64,000 nucleotides of DNA from Branchiostoma floridae (lineage: Eukaryota; Chordata; Leptocardii; Amphioxiformes; Branchiostomatidae), in contig NC_049995.1 of the NCBI RefSeq assembly GCF_000003815.2, positions 3,092,788 through 3,156,787 on the forward strand. The letters run 5' to 3'. Both the position numbers and the translations under genes were made by a program. Each line of letters begins with the position of its first letter. Position 1 is the stretch's first letter. Of this stretch, positions 1 to 10,749 are shown piece by piece. Below the pieces are notes generated by a model. The model was not told the origin of the DNA. It searched no databases and saw only the letters and a program-made list of their open reading frames with translations.

Positions 1-760
1 GAATCTTACAAAAACCCCTTCAAGAATGGACTCAAAAAAATAGACGACTCCAAAAACACTTCTGCTAAGAAATGGAATTTGGAATCATCAGCCGTCCAAA
101 ACCATATTTGAAAAAAATCCCCCCCTCTGTGCAAGAATCCACTCTTCCTGCCTTATACCCCTATGTAAAGTGGAGCGATCCAAAAATATATCAGCTAAAA
201 TAGTCAGCAAAGTCCACAAAATGAAATTTTTAAAAATACCCCCTTCGTCGAAGAATGGAATCTCCCAGCTCACCCTGTTTGAAATTGCACAATAGACAAG
301 TCCAGAAATACTCACAGTACATGGCCTTTTGTATAAGAAGCAACCCAGTCCAAAACTGAATTTTAAAAAAAGTCCCCCGTGCATGAATGGGCTCTTCCAG
401 ATAACATAAGGCTTGCTGATTGGCTGCCGAATCCTCCTCATGTACAGTCTTCAGGTGGGGGTAACTTCCATTTAACAAATGGAATTCGGAATCATCACCC
501 CTGTCCAAAACTGATTTTTTTTAAATCCCCCCTATGTGCAAAAATGGACTGTCCCAGTAGTAGTTTTGTGTCAAGTGGATCAGTGCGAAAACACTTCCAC
601 TAAAAAAAAACATTGGCATTATCACCAAAGTCTAAAAGTAAATTTTAAAATACACCCCCTGTCCAACAATGGACTCTTCCAGCAAAATAGGCTCGCTCAT
701 TGGCTGGCCATTAATTGGATTTACCTTGTCCACCAACCACCTGGATGTCTATGGACTAGG
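1..760. repeat. Divergent tandem array, about 120-150 bp period
   Basis: At least five degenerate copies of one unit are visible. Each carries an A-rich run, a C-rich run, then a segment resembling CAAGAATGGACTCTTCC. Copies start near 14, 118, 238, 374, 526 and 654. No coding signal is seen; the short ORFs here share no family features. The array looks like an old satellite or a decayed internally repeated element. Confidence 0.6.
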
Positions 761-780
761 TAGGTAGGTAGATAATTGGA
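735..780. repeat. Retroelement-like 3' end with (TAGG)n tail
   Basis: A segment ending in GGACTAGGTAGGTAGGTAG is shared, with substitutions, with 15060-15142. A shared body followed by a short microsatellite tail is typical of non-LTR 3' ends. The family is not recognised. Confidence 0.4.
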
Positions 781-950
781 TCTACCTGGCACACCTGTGG
801 CCCTGACACACCAGAATGACCTAGAGGTCGTTGACCTCGGCACTCCAACCTTACCTTTCCTAAACTCTCCCACAAAAACCTCCTTAAGGAGCCATTTTGA
901 AGTGATTTATACCACATATTATACATGGATCCTTTGAATAAGTATCTAGG

Positions 951-1262
951 GCACCTCTGTGCCAAATTTCAGGTCATTTGGATGTAATACCATGGTACAG
1001 GGGGCCAAAATATACAGTTTTGGTCCAAAAGTTGCAATAAAACCTCAATAAAATCATTTAAGGAGCAGATATGAAAAAAAATGAAAAAACACATTTGGGT
1101 ATTTGCCCACTCTACCCTTGTGCCAAATTTCAAGTCATTTGGTCCAGAAACGGCGGAGATGAATCGCTTTGAAAATTTGACAGGAGAAAGAAAGAAAGAA
1201 AGAAACATTACGAATACAATATATTTCGCCATACCTATGGTATGGCTGAAATATAATTACAG
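951..1262. repeat. Interspersed repeat, copy 1 of 2
   Basis: This matches 28515-28722 in order. Both contain GGCCAAAATATACA, then TTTTGGTC, then a GACAGGAG segment and AATATATTTC, ending in a short palindrome next to TGAAATATAA. The ATATTTC.../...GAAATATA termini suggest a small transposon. The ORFs across it are not supported as genes. Confidence 0.5.
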
Positions 1263-2384
1263 AAACATAAATACCCACATACACATACATGTACACACAT
1301 AATTACACACTGTCAGACACAAATAAATACATACACGCGCATACAAGCACTCACATGTAGGATGCAGACAATACCTACATTTGCATACATTATTAAGAAT
1401 GGTCTGGCCAAACTGGTTCTTCTGCATGTTTCCTTGTTTATCGCATTTGTGTCCAACCCACCAAACTGGGCGTCTCGGTACAGCGGTGCAACTGCTGTAT
1501 CTAGCTAATAAAAACAAGACAGAAGACTTTTGGCTCATCAACCTAAAGACGGTATGTGGTCTTTGAATTCTATCACTTTTGTGTTTTACATTGGCGGCAA
1601 ATATACGACCAAGTTATCATAAGACGTTGAAACTCTTTAAGGCTTCTCATTATGTATATGTCAACAGGTGTCCTCATACACCAGCAACGTTTTTCCATGA
1701 AACAACCTGCCTCAACCGTAATCATGCACATCACTTCAGGGTTTTTTTGACAGAAGACCTGTTTCGTCTAGTATTACGTTGTTACCATGTCATTGAATGC
1801 ACATCAAGAACTGTTTGATGGATTTCATAGTAATATGTTCGGGCGGTGTAACAAAAATTCGAAATGGTTAGGCTTGGCATTTTTGCTATAATATTCCATA
1901 TTTCCAAGGATATCTGATTACTAGTATACATTTTCAAAAAAGTAAAAGTTTAAAATCCTGTCAGAATGTGGCCAAAAGAATGCAGTGTGAATTTCTAGAA
2001 TACGCTACGAATTCCCAGGAATACTAATAGAAAATAATTTTCATTCTGACGGTATTTGGCTCATTCCTTCTTGTACGTGTGAATGGGATATATGGTCTAT
2101 TTGGAATTCCCACCCGAATATGCATATGATTAACGATTAGCCGTGTAGCCATGCATTTTTCTAGCCCGGCAATTTAGCGTTTTACCTGCCCCGACACTGT
2201 TTAGCTGAACGTCTTTTGTATCGCCAGACGATCTTCCAGGCAGCTGAATTGTATCATGTGGAAAGTTTAATTGGGGGCATTCAAATCAACTCTAAAGCGA
2301 CGTCATTCCCGGATTCTCCCCAGTTGAGTGTCTGACCATGAATTCTTGTTTCCCTTCCAAAGCAACAGCTGATTTCATAAAAGA
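1263..2384. other. Noncoding region upstream of eIF5A-like gene
   Basis: A TA/CA-rich simple stretch at 1263-1345 is followed by AT-rich sequence with no codon pattern I can support. The promoter and 5' UTR of the eIF5A-like gene should lie in the last few hundred bases, but no TATA box or initiator can be assigned with confidence. Confidence 0.5.
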
Positions 2385-2525
2385 ATGTCTGACTCAGAAA
2401 AGGACCTCGCTACCCCCCAGCTGGCCTCTGACCTGGAGAAGACAGGCTACGTGATGCTGAAGGACCGTCCCTGCAAGATCGTGGAGATAAATAAAACCTC
2501 AGGAGGAAAACATGGCAGTGGCAAG
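2385..2525 (+). CDS. eIF5A-like exon 1 (hypusine loop)
   Basis: The ATG at 2385 opens MSDSEKDL..., and translation stays open to the donor AAG|GTAGAC at 2526. The exon carries the loop Lys (K42 of the model) inside GGKHGSG, the position modified to hypusine in canonical eIF5A. Confidence 0.85.
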
Positions 2526-3275
2526 GTAGACTTTTGCAATGGTGTTACGTATGCTAATTAATTTGGTCAATACAATGATAGATGTTTTCTATGCCGTCTG
2601 TCCCGTCTGTTTGTGGGTGTGTTTATTGGTGTGTTTTTTGTCTGTTTGACTGTGTGGTATACGTATTTGAGAGCATTACTCGAGAAGTGGGGAACGCATC
2701 CTTGAGATATTCAATATGTGATAAGGTGTTAAGAAGCAACACAAAGAACAGACTGAGTATTAATTATGGGACTACTGTGACACATTGGACAAGCTGTGTT
2801 TTTTTTAGTGAGAAGATGGCAAATGAGGACATTTGTTACACGACCAGAGAGAATAATTTGCAATACTTCAGCTGTAAAGATCAACGTCATTATTACGTCA
2901 GACTATAATCGTGTTGAATTGTTGTGAAAAGATTATTGGCAGAGATTTCATACGTACACAAAAACCATGCAAATCAGGTAAACATTAATCGTCGCCATGA
3001 TAAGTTTTAATCACCACCATTTTGTTTGTTTTTTGTTTAAGGTTGTCATAGTTGGAATTGACATCTTCACTGATCAGAAGTACGATGATGTGGTCCCCGG
3101 CACCCATCTCTGTGGCGTTCCGAATGTCCATCACAAAGAATATACGGTAACGTGATCATCTTAAACGCACAACATAAACATAAACACTGACCCCAACCCC
3201 CCCCGCCCCCCCCCCCCCCCCCACACAGACACACATACAGAAAGAGATACAGAGAGAGGGAGACAGACAGAGAGA

Positions 3276-3311
<36 letters not shown>

Positions 3312-3969
3312 AAGAGAGAGAGGGAGAAAGAGAGAGAGGAGAGCAGAATAGTGGTCCTGGTCTTGAGAAGTCACTCATGTGCACATCGAGTACCTTTAAG
3401 GGCCCCAAAACATGGATATTAGTAAGCTAATAAGGGTTACTGGTGTTAGCGTAAGCGGTTAACCGGTTGATAACCTTTTAGCGGCATCCTCGCAAATCAA
3501 CCTTTGCATCCAAATAGAGAGTAGTACGACGCATCAGCAGGCTCGTTCCCTTTAAAATGTGCAAAATGTAGTCATTTTAGGTTAAAAACTACATCAGCTT
3601 ATGTGAAATAGATAACGTCATAATAATTGAGCACCCTATTCCTTAGAAAGCAGATAAATTGTGCAACGTCACAATAAAGCCTTTAACAGAGTACAACAGT
3701 AACAGTAGTGATCTATTCTGTTCATTGGAGTTGCAATAGATCTGTGATTTTTAACAGGTGCACGAGAGCAACTGCACAGATGCCTGTTTTACATACGGTC
3801 AGACGTCATCTTGTCAACAATGGACACGAAGCAGGTTTGAAAGGTGACATTTGGAATAGGATAAAGGAGAATTCTCTCTACACAACCAGCAGACACTTAC
3901 ATTGCTTACTTTTCGATGTCTCTCAGACACCTTCAGAGCTTTGAGCTGGAGTTCTGCTTCTCACTGTAT

Positions 3970-4005
<36 letters not shown>

Positions 4006-6485
4006 ATGGTTTATTAGTGAAACAAAGTACTGGCAGCCAGGGGCTGAATTATGACTTGTTGTACATTAAAATCTCTGATTACTTAATATAATTAACATAC
4101 ACGATCAATTTCTAGCACGTGATTGCACTTTAAAACAAATGATCTCGGAGAGTATTGCTGTTTAAGTGGATAGTTCATTTAACATGAATCAAAACATACA
4201 TAGTTTACAGTTCATAAACATTGTCATTTTTTCTCGTTGAGAAGCCTTAGCATTGATGGTACCGGACTGTTGCGGAATCTTGTAGTGCGGAAGGTAGGTA
4301 CGGTCTGAGTGTTTGTGAATTCCGCAGGTTACGGCCATGAGTGCTTTTTGGTGCTTTTGTGTTTTTCTGATGTGCAAGTAGTATAGCATCATCAATTAAT
4401 GGTGTATTGAGAAAAACACTGCTATTTGGTGAAGTTTGGGCACAATTTCTGACCTGAATATTGCATCAATGTTTATCACACAATTTATAAAGTTGTAGGA
4501 AAGTAACAAAAATCAAGACGTTCTCATGGACTAATTAAGTCTGTTGACAATTCAAGAATTTACAAATATACTGATAATATTGTATTAGATGCTGTATTTT
4601 GAAAGGTAAAATAAGAAATCCATATGATTGTGGGCCACAGTAAGCCATGCATCTGGGGTGTGAATTGCTGGATGTGTATTGACGTTCGAGTGAGTCCACT
4701 TGGTCTTGGAGATTTGACTGCTGGCGCACATGTCTGTTTTCGCCAAGTGAAAGGTCGTCTACATATTTCCAGCGATCGTCATGAGATTGACTTGCGTCGT
4801 TAATCATGCACAGGAAAATGACAGGGCCTAATTTGGTGCCTTGCGGCACACCTGCAGTAAGTGTCTCCCAACCTGACGTGGTACATCCGTATCGTACCTT
4901 CTGTCGCCTTTCTGTCAGGAAACTCACAATCCATGGAACAATGGAAGCCCTTGTACCCATGTTCAGTAGTCTACAGATAGCGTGATGATGGTTGACAGTG
5001 TCAAAGGCTTTTGTGAAGTCGGTCAACACTATCCTTCCCATGTTACTACTTGCTTCCGCGCCTTGGTAGAGGAAATGTGTCAGACTTACAAGACAGTGGG
5101 TTGTGGAACTTCTCTTGATAGCCCCGAATTGTCGCTGATCAATGTTCATCCAGATGTCAGATGTTACCCACTTCGCCACAAGGCCTTCGCATATCTTGGC
5201 AAAGACTGCCGTAAGGGAAATTGGGCGTAATTTGTCCACGACTGCTGGATATAAGTAGCCTATGTAGGTGGCGCTTTTGTTAGGAGCTGTGACGAAGGTG
5301 TTTGGAAGATATCGAAACGTAAGCAATGTAAGTACCTACTGGTTATGTAGAAATAACTCTCCTATATCTAACTATATATAATTGTACCAACCTGATGAAA
5401 CACCTGCTGTTGTAGGTGATTGGTGTTAATGGGGACGTCCTGACCGTCTTGGACCGCTTGACCAAAGACGAGAGAGAGATAGAGTTGCCACAGGGCCATC
5501 TTGGCGACGAGATAAAAACAAGTTTTGATCAATTGCAAGGTGACATCGACATGGTAATTCTTGCTTCATACTCCTTCAAACATTGTCTAACAGGTTGCTT
5601 TTATTTAGCAGTAAAACTTACGGACTTTTCATATTCACTTTTGGAACAGTCCATTTTTGCATGAGTTGTAAGATGGTTAGATATGCTGTATTTGTTCGCA
5701 AATGTTATCCGTCTATTTGAATATTTTTACTTGGATGTCTGATCTCCAGGAGCCCGTAGTGTCCCGACTTTTTTTTACAATTATCAGCTCGATGAATAAT
5801 GTACCCTTCCAGCCGAACACCATATCCAACAAATAGAATCCCCTGTTCTATTTTCTATTTCGAATACTTGGTCGAATATTTTGGCGATCATTTTTGACAT
5901 CGTAAAGCAGTACAAATTTATCTTCGCAATGTTGTGCCACAAAAAGTAAGACACACGATCTGACCCGGACCAGGGTATAAAGGATGTGTGTGCCAAGGCC
6001 GGTTGATGGATTCCAGATGTAATCTTTGCCCTGGCCGGAGTATCAGTTACACCCCCGCTACTTGGGAATCCCCTTCGTATGCCTGTGTAAAAATTCCACA
6101 GATGCCTGCGGAATTCTGGGAATTCTTGTCAAACGGACGCACACTATAATGTTAGGCGGAGCCCCTGAGGCGTCCGCCAAAAACAGTCCAGAGGTTGGAC
6201 AGAAGTGGCCAAAGGCAAATGCTATGCCGTTTTTGTTGAAGACTACACCGGCCGAGTATAGTTGTTTTTGGAAGGGTAGGCGCTACATATTTTGTTCCTG
6301 GGAAAGATGAACATGCAAAGTCTGCGTAGTAGGGGCGGGATTCTGCAGTGGCGAACTTTTTAGTAGGGTCTTATATTTCGTATGTGGATACTGACGAGAA
6401 CCTTCTTTTGTTCCTGTAGGTTATAATTGTTGTGTCGGCCTGTGGTGAGGAGAAGGTCATTGACCACAAAAGCATTGCGCACTAA
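2385..6485 (+). CDS. eIF5A-like protein, four exons, 149 aa
   Basis: Exons are 2385-2525, 3042-3146, 5416-5553 and 6420-6485, all phase 0 with GT-AG introns. The product aligns end to end with eIF5A, the hypusine-bearing factor that relieves ribosome stalling and aids elongation and termination. Exon 1 holds the VMLKDRPCKIVE strand and the hypusination loop GGKHGSGK, with Lys42 at the modified position. Exon 2 holds VGIDIFT and VPN. Exon 3 is the C-terminal OB fold and exon 4 its last strand plus the C-terminal tail. Length (149 aa) is near the usual 150-160. Divergence is marked: human His53 corresponds to Ser and the upstream loop Lys47 to Ser. It is therefore more likely a lineage paralog than the housekeeping copy. 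Tandem AATAAA signals lie at 6779 and 6794. Exon structure and homology are strong; hypusination is inferred. Confidence 0.88.
3042..3146 (+). CDS. eIF5A-like exon 2
   Basis: Thirty-five codons follow the acceptor TTTAAG. VGIDIFTDQKYDDV matches the most conserved eIF5A block. The donor is GTAACG at 3147. Confidence 0.85.
3190..3342. repeat. Poly-C and (GA)n microsatellites in intron 2
   Basis: A poly-C run (about 3190-3222) is followed by CA and GA repeats to about 3342. The Ser/Leu-rich ORFs on the minus strand here are translations of simple repeats. Confidence 0.9.
3965..4003. repeat. (ATCA)n microsatellite
   Basis: About nine ATCA units in intron 2 of the eIF5A-like gene, close to the retroelement fragment. 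It may be the tail of a LINE 3' end. Confidence 0.85.
4535..5326 (-). pseudogene. Non-LTR retrotransposon reverse transcriptase fragment
   Basis: The antisense open frame carries RT motifs in order: RPISLT, the motif A block DFTKAFDTVNH, the motif B block GVPQGTKLGP and the catalytic box YVDD (YADD or FADD is commoner in non-LTR enzymes). The frame lacks the endonuclease and the C-terminal region and decays past about 4600, so this is a dead fragment truncated at both ends. It lies in intron 2 of the eIF5A-like gene in reverse orientation, so it should not disturb the reading frame. The clade is probably CR1/Jockey-like. Confidence 0.8.
5416..5553 (+). CDS. eIF5A-like exon 3 (C-terminal OB fold)
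   Basis: Acceptor TTGTAG, 46 codons, donor ATG|GTAATT. VIGVNGDVLTVLD and the IELPQG-LGDEI pattern match the eIF5A S1-like domain (LIGIQDGYLSLL and LRLPEGDLG-EI). Confidence 0.85.
6420..6485 (+). CDS. eIF5A-like exon 4 and stop
   Basis: Acceptor CTGTAG, then VIIVVSACGEEKVIDHKSIAH and TAA. This parallels the canonical ILITVLSAM-EE-AV-AIKA terminus, confirming a complete C-terminus. Confidence 0.82.
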   Translation, partial: VIIVVSACGEEKVIDHKSIAH

Positions 6486-6579
6486 GTAAGTGTGCCTTTT
6501 ACATCGGAGGTAAGACAGTCTAATACCCTGGGGGCCAGACAGGATCGGGTAGCTAGCAATTTTTGTTCGGGGACCCAAA

Positions 6580-6699
6580 GCAGTCAGCCCACCGATCTCA
6601 CATTAGCGCTCCGTAGTTATCGCTACGGAAAAAGGCAGGTGGACCTTCTTCGGGCTTAAACTCCCCGGGGCGCTAATAAGAGATCGGCGGGCTGACTGT
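6580..6699. repeat. Foldback (hairpin) element in 3' UTR
   Basis: Arms 6580-6612 and 6667-6699 are near-perfect inverted copies (CAGTCAGCC...GGCTGACTG). A shorter hairpin, CCGTAG...CTACGG, sits inside at 6611-6628. The element lies between the eIF5A-like stop codon and its AATAAA signals, so it would be transcribed as a stable RNA hairpin. Confidence 0.75.
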
Positions 6700-6778
6700 C
6701 TTCTTACATGAGAGCTAATTACTAGTGATCGTTTTCATAATAACCAATTAAATGTAATATGTGCCTAATATTATCTCC

Positions 6779-6799
6779 AATAAATCTTCCTTCAATAAA
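6779..6799 (+). terminator. Tandem polyadenylation signals
   Basis: AATAAA occurs at 6779-6784 and 6794-6799, about 300 bp after the eIF5A-like stop. The second is followed by a TG-rich segment. Confidence 0.55.
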
Positions 6800-8397
6800 G
6801 CCTGTCTGATCATTATCAATAATATTTGAAATATAGACAAAAAGATGACAGACAATGATAATCATCATAGTAAGCGACTACTCTAATTTAGATCCTAACG
6901 CTAGAATGTAACTTTAATGGGATTGACTTTTTCTGAGATGCTGGAAGAGGAAGGATCCCACTTTTTCTGCGATGTGTACGTTCTGCGATGAGTTATTAAT
7001 TTAGTAAGGCCATTTCATCTGCCCAAGAAGACCACCCAGAGGATCATTAGTATCTGGTCTATTGTGGAAAGGTCGCCATTATATACTCATTAGACAGGAT
7101 TCTTAATATTTGTGTCAATGTGGAAAATTATGTATATCTAAAGGACCACCAAAAAGTGGTCACATAGGCCAAGTGGTCCTTATGTGGAGGTGATCACTGC
7201 TTTCTCTGACAATTTCATCAAAATACTAAGCACTGAACGGTACTACTTGGAAAGAGAAATAATTACATCTGGTTATGACTTTATTACAATTTCAAGACTT
7301 TATATCCGTGCACAAAATAAAAGTTTACCAACAAGCTTTCAATCAGTCCTCTGATCCTTCTCAAGTTGAAATGAACCAACACCTAAGTCACACATCCGGA
7401 ACGGAAGTCAGCAAGGGGTCAAAGGTGCTTGGTAGTCGGTATCGGCTCCCGTCTCGGTTGAGGGAAGGTTGGTGGGCTCTCATTTTTTATTTACATCTGG
7501 TGTATTTTTATATTTTTATATTTATGTGTTATTTGCACCCAACTTTCAGAAATCTAGAATATCACACCAACCTTCACTCAACAAAGACGGTGGGCGGCAT
7601 CAACTTTGTTGCACTGTTGACCAATCGCTTACGTGACACGTCCACGAGGTCATGTGATGTAAGTGACTGACTATATATATGTACTAACAGTAAGAGATTA
7701 GTAACAGATACTCGTAGGAAAATTTAAGTACTTGTCAGTAGTATTACAGGAGTGACAGTCAAGTTGAATTTTACTGAAATGTTTCGAAAAATGCTCCCGT
7801 TTGAAACACCTAGTAAATAAACTACCACCAACACTCTTGGCTTTGTTTACACTGATTTCACCTGGACACATCTTGTTGGACAGACTTAAAAGAAAGAAAA
7901 CGCGCGCTTGTTGCAGTACTGTGTAACTATGCATGTACACAGCCTTTGAGAGGTGAAAATCAACAGGTATGAACGCGAAAAGGACTGCTATATTAGGAGT
8001 CATAATGTCTTGTAGGGTAAATGGGTTACATCAAGACCAAATATAAGACTTTTCGGGATAAGGAAATTATGATTGGGGTGGGGGGTTGGGGTGCTGTGGT
8101 ACTAGTAACCTGGATATGGTGACACTATTTGTCCGGGACAAAGCTTTAGAAAGGGTACTATGGTGTCACCATCATGAGGTAGAATTGCAATATGACAATC
8201 GGGGAAAAGGANNNNNNNNNNNNNNNNNNNNNNNNNNNNNNNNNNNNNNNNNNNNNNNNNNNNNNNNNNNNNNNNNNNNNNNNNNNNNNNNNNNNNNNNN
8301 NNNNNNNNNNNNNNNNNNNNNNNNNNNNNNTATGTAGCTGCTCCGTTCTTAAAGAGTAGATTAATTTATAAAACCGGTAAAATAGTTTGTAACACTA
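6800..8397. other. Noncoding interval between convergent genes
   Basis: AT-rich sequence with no supported exon, including an assembly gap of Ns at 8212-8330. Candidate ORFs lack codon periodicity or motifs. Confidence 0.5.
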
Positions 8398-8602
8398 GTT
8401 CACGTTTATCCGGGAGGTAACCTATATCCGTTGTTTTAAAAATGTTTTTAAGGCCATTAAGTCGACGGACGATGGTTTTAAACTGCAATATTTTAAAGAT
8501 AATGCAGTTTGAAACCACCGTCTTAAACGTGCGATTCCAAAATATCCATTTTTTTAAACAACGCATATAGGTTAACGTTACCCACTTGATAAATGTGAAC
8601 TT
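8398..8602. repeat. Hairpin MITE
   Basis: Arms of about 90 bp (8398-8490 and 8505-8602) are inverted copies: GTTCACGTTTATC pairs with GATAAATGTGAAC and AACCTATATCCGTTG with its complement on the right. Imperfect direct repeats (8356-8390 and 8617-8650, both with GTAGAT...GTTTGT) flank it. Confidence 0.7.
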
Positions 8603-9562
8603 ATCATGGTGTGCATAGTAGATTTATAAGACCGATCCGAAGGGTTTGTATGTATGAATAGTTTACTCAATTCAACATTGATATCACAAACAACGTCACT
8701 CTTGCAGTCGTAGGACTGAATTGCGGTGAACATTTACATGGGTGCAATTATCATACGAACTACTACACAGTATCAAGGGTTGAAGAGAGGGAAATTATTG
8801 CATTCTATTATTTACAAACAAGTTAAAACCTAATATAGTAAAGAATGATGCAGTGTATCAAGATTGCACTTTAAAATATTGCACGTCGATATAGCATTTT
8901 ATGGGACAGGTAGATATAATAGAATCACCTATACTATACTATTGTATAGTAGATTCGTGGGACTGGTAAGAAGTTAACAATTCTAGAAAAACTATTCACA
9001 TGCATTTGCATACAAATATACATACATACATACTCATATATACAAATATCCAATATACAAATTTACAAGTTCCTTTAACATCTGAAATAAAGCAGAAGGC
9101 TTTCAAGGGAAAATTGATGAAACTTTGTCAAAAAAGTCTATTCAAATGAAAAAGATGGTGTGGTCACTAAGTTTTGTCAAGTAAATGTACATATTGACAA
9201 GATGTACATGTAATGGTGCATATAGCTATTCACAGGAAATTAAGTGTGCACATAAAGTAACCGTTGGAAATGACATGCACACGTGACACGATATGATGAT
9301 GTAACAACTCTGAAGGAATTAAGTGTTCAAACGGTATGATGTAGGAACCGAAATTCAATTTCCCTTAAACAACAGATATTGCTTTCAAGTTCCAGGTTAT
9401 GAACATCTATCAAAATACATCAGGTCTAATAGACCTTCCTTGACCAAAGTGTAGTACATCCATATACTTTATATGATGAATTTATCCTAGATGTACACTG
9501 GTCACATTGTGGCATTTAACTTAAAAATGTTTGTAGTAGTTGGCCGGCCGGAGTCAAGAGTC
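8603..9562. other. 3' flank of the giant minus-strand gene
   Basis: AT-rich sequence with small hairpins (TATACTATAC...GTATAGTA near 8930). It should contain the 3' UTR of the glycosyltransferase exon, but no clear minus-strand AATAAA was found. Confidence 0.45.
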
Positions 9563-10749
9563 CTAGAGGCCAAATATTTCCAGAAACTTGCTGTGCGACG
9601 CTTTCCAGTACTTGGAGGCCAAAAGTCTCTTCTTCAGCTTGTTTGCAGCCTCAAACTCCTTTCCCCCATCCTTCAGAACCTTGATGATCCGCTTGGCCAG
9701 TGTTTCAGCGGCTTTATCATCGTCGTCTTCGATCTCCACGATTGGACGGTCGAAATCAGAGTCTTCTCTCAAGAACCAGGCAAGACCAGACTTGTGGGAG
9801 ACCAGGACTGGCACCCCTGCAGCGATAGCCTCCAGACCAACCAGCCCGAATGGCTCTGCACGGGACGGCATCAGAACGACATGGGCCTGCTGCATGTCCT
9901 TGGACAGATCTTCCTGTGTGCCGTACTTTAGGGGTGTGAACTGGAATGTACCCTTCTTCATGTTGGCTTGAATGATTGCCTTGCTTTCTGGGAAATCTTC
10001 GTGACTGATACCGCGGCCTCGCCACTTTGTGTTGGGTAGCTCTTCGATAACTCTGCTCATGGTCTTTGCCGCAAGATCGTAGCCTTTCACCCGCTCGACG
10101 CCCTTGACTCTGCCGATGGACAGTACCACTTTCGTTTCTGTGTCAATGTATTTCACTTGCGTGTTCTGGAAGATAGCAGATGGCTCAGGCAGAAACATTT
10201 GATGACCCTCTTCCTGTCTCATCTCGTTCTTGTAGTAGTCATACACGAGTGGGCCCACCGAGACTACCACATCAGCATGCTGTAGGTCATCCTCGATACC
10301 AGCTTTCTCCTCTTGTATGCTTAACTCCTTCTCTTCACTCTTGTAGCGTGCGACGTCTTCTGGAATGACGTGGGTGACTTGGACGATTTTGGCACGAGGA
10401 AGGCGTTGCGCTTTGATATGTTTTGCTGCGCGGCTTGTGATGTTCACATGACCGACGATGAAGTCGACGTTTGTCGGCAGATTTGGAAAACGACTCTGGT
10501 GATCAAAAGTTAGCCATTTAAGGTCGGGCTTTCTGTCGTCACCCTTAACTGTGTCTGGGAAGATAAGCTCCACACCATCAGCAGCTGCATCATCCTTGTC
10601 CCTCTGGTTGGCATCTAAGACTGTGCTGTAGACCTTTGCTCCTTTTAAAGCCAGGAAGCTCGCCATCTGGCGATGGATGGTGGATACACCCCCTTTGGAG
10701 GTCCCATACTCATCGCTCAGCAACAGCACTACAGGTTTGGCTCCAGAGC
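9563..10749 (-). CDS. Exon 23: GT4-family glycosyltransferase, terminal exon
   Basis: The 395-residue segment begins after the acceptor GTTAAAAG in phase 1 ([16 protein letters not shown]) and runs to the stop at 9563. Two Rossmann halves are recognisable (GT-B fold). The C-terminal half has SIGR...KGYDLA and [14 protein letters not shown]; the last contains the retaining-GT4 EX7E pair (Glu3205 and Glu3213), which binds the nucleotide-sugar donor. Donor sugar and acceptor cannot be read from sequence. The open frame extends upstream to a methionine at 10936, but that extension looks intronic. Retained catalytic residues suggest an active enzyme. Glycosyltransferase-tipped immune proteins are not a standard metazoan arrangement. 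Confidence 0.85.

Noticed and set aside
3067-3408. Ser/Leu-rich minus-strand ORFs
   Set aside because: They translate poly-C and (GA)n tracts antisense to eIF5A-like exon 2.
7275-7670. 131-aa plus-strand ORF
   Set aside because: No recognisable family, compositional drift, and no matching splice partners.
9491-10368. Plus-strand ORFs over the GT4 exon
   Set aside because: Shadow frames; no splice or start support.
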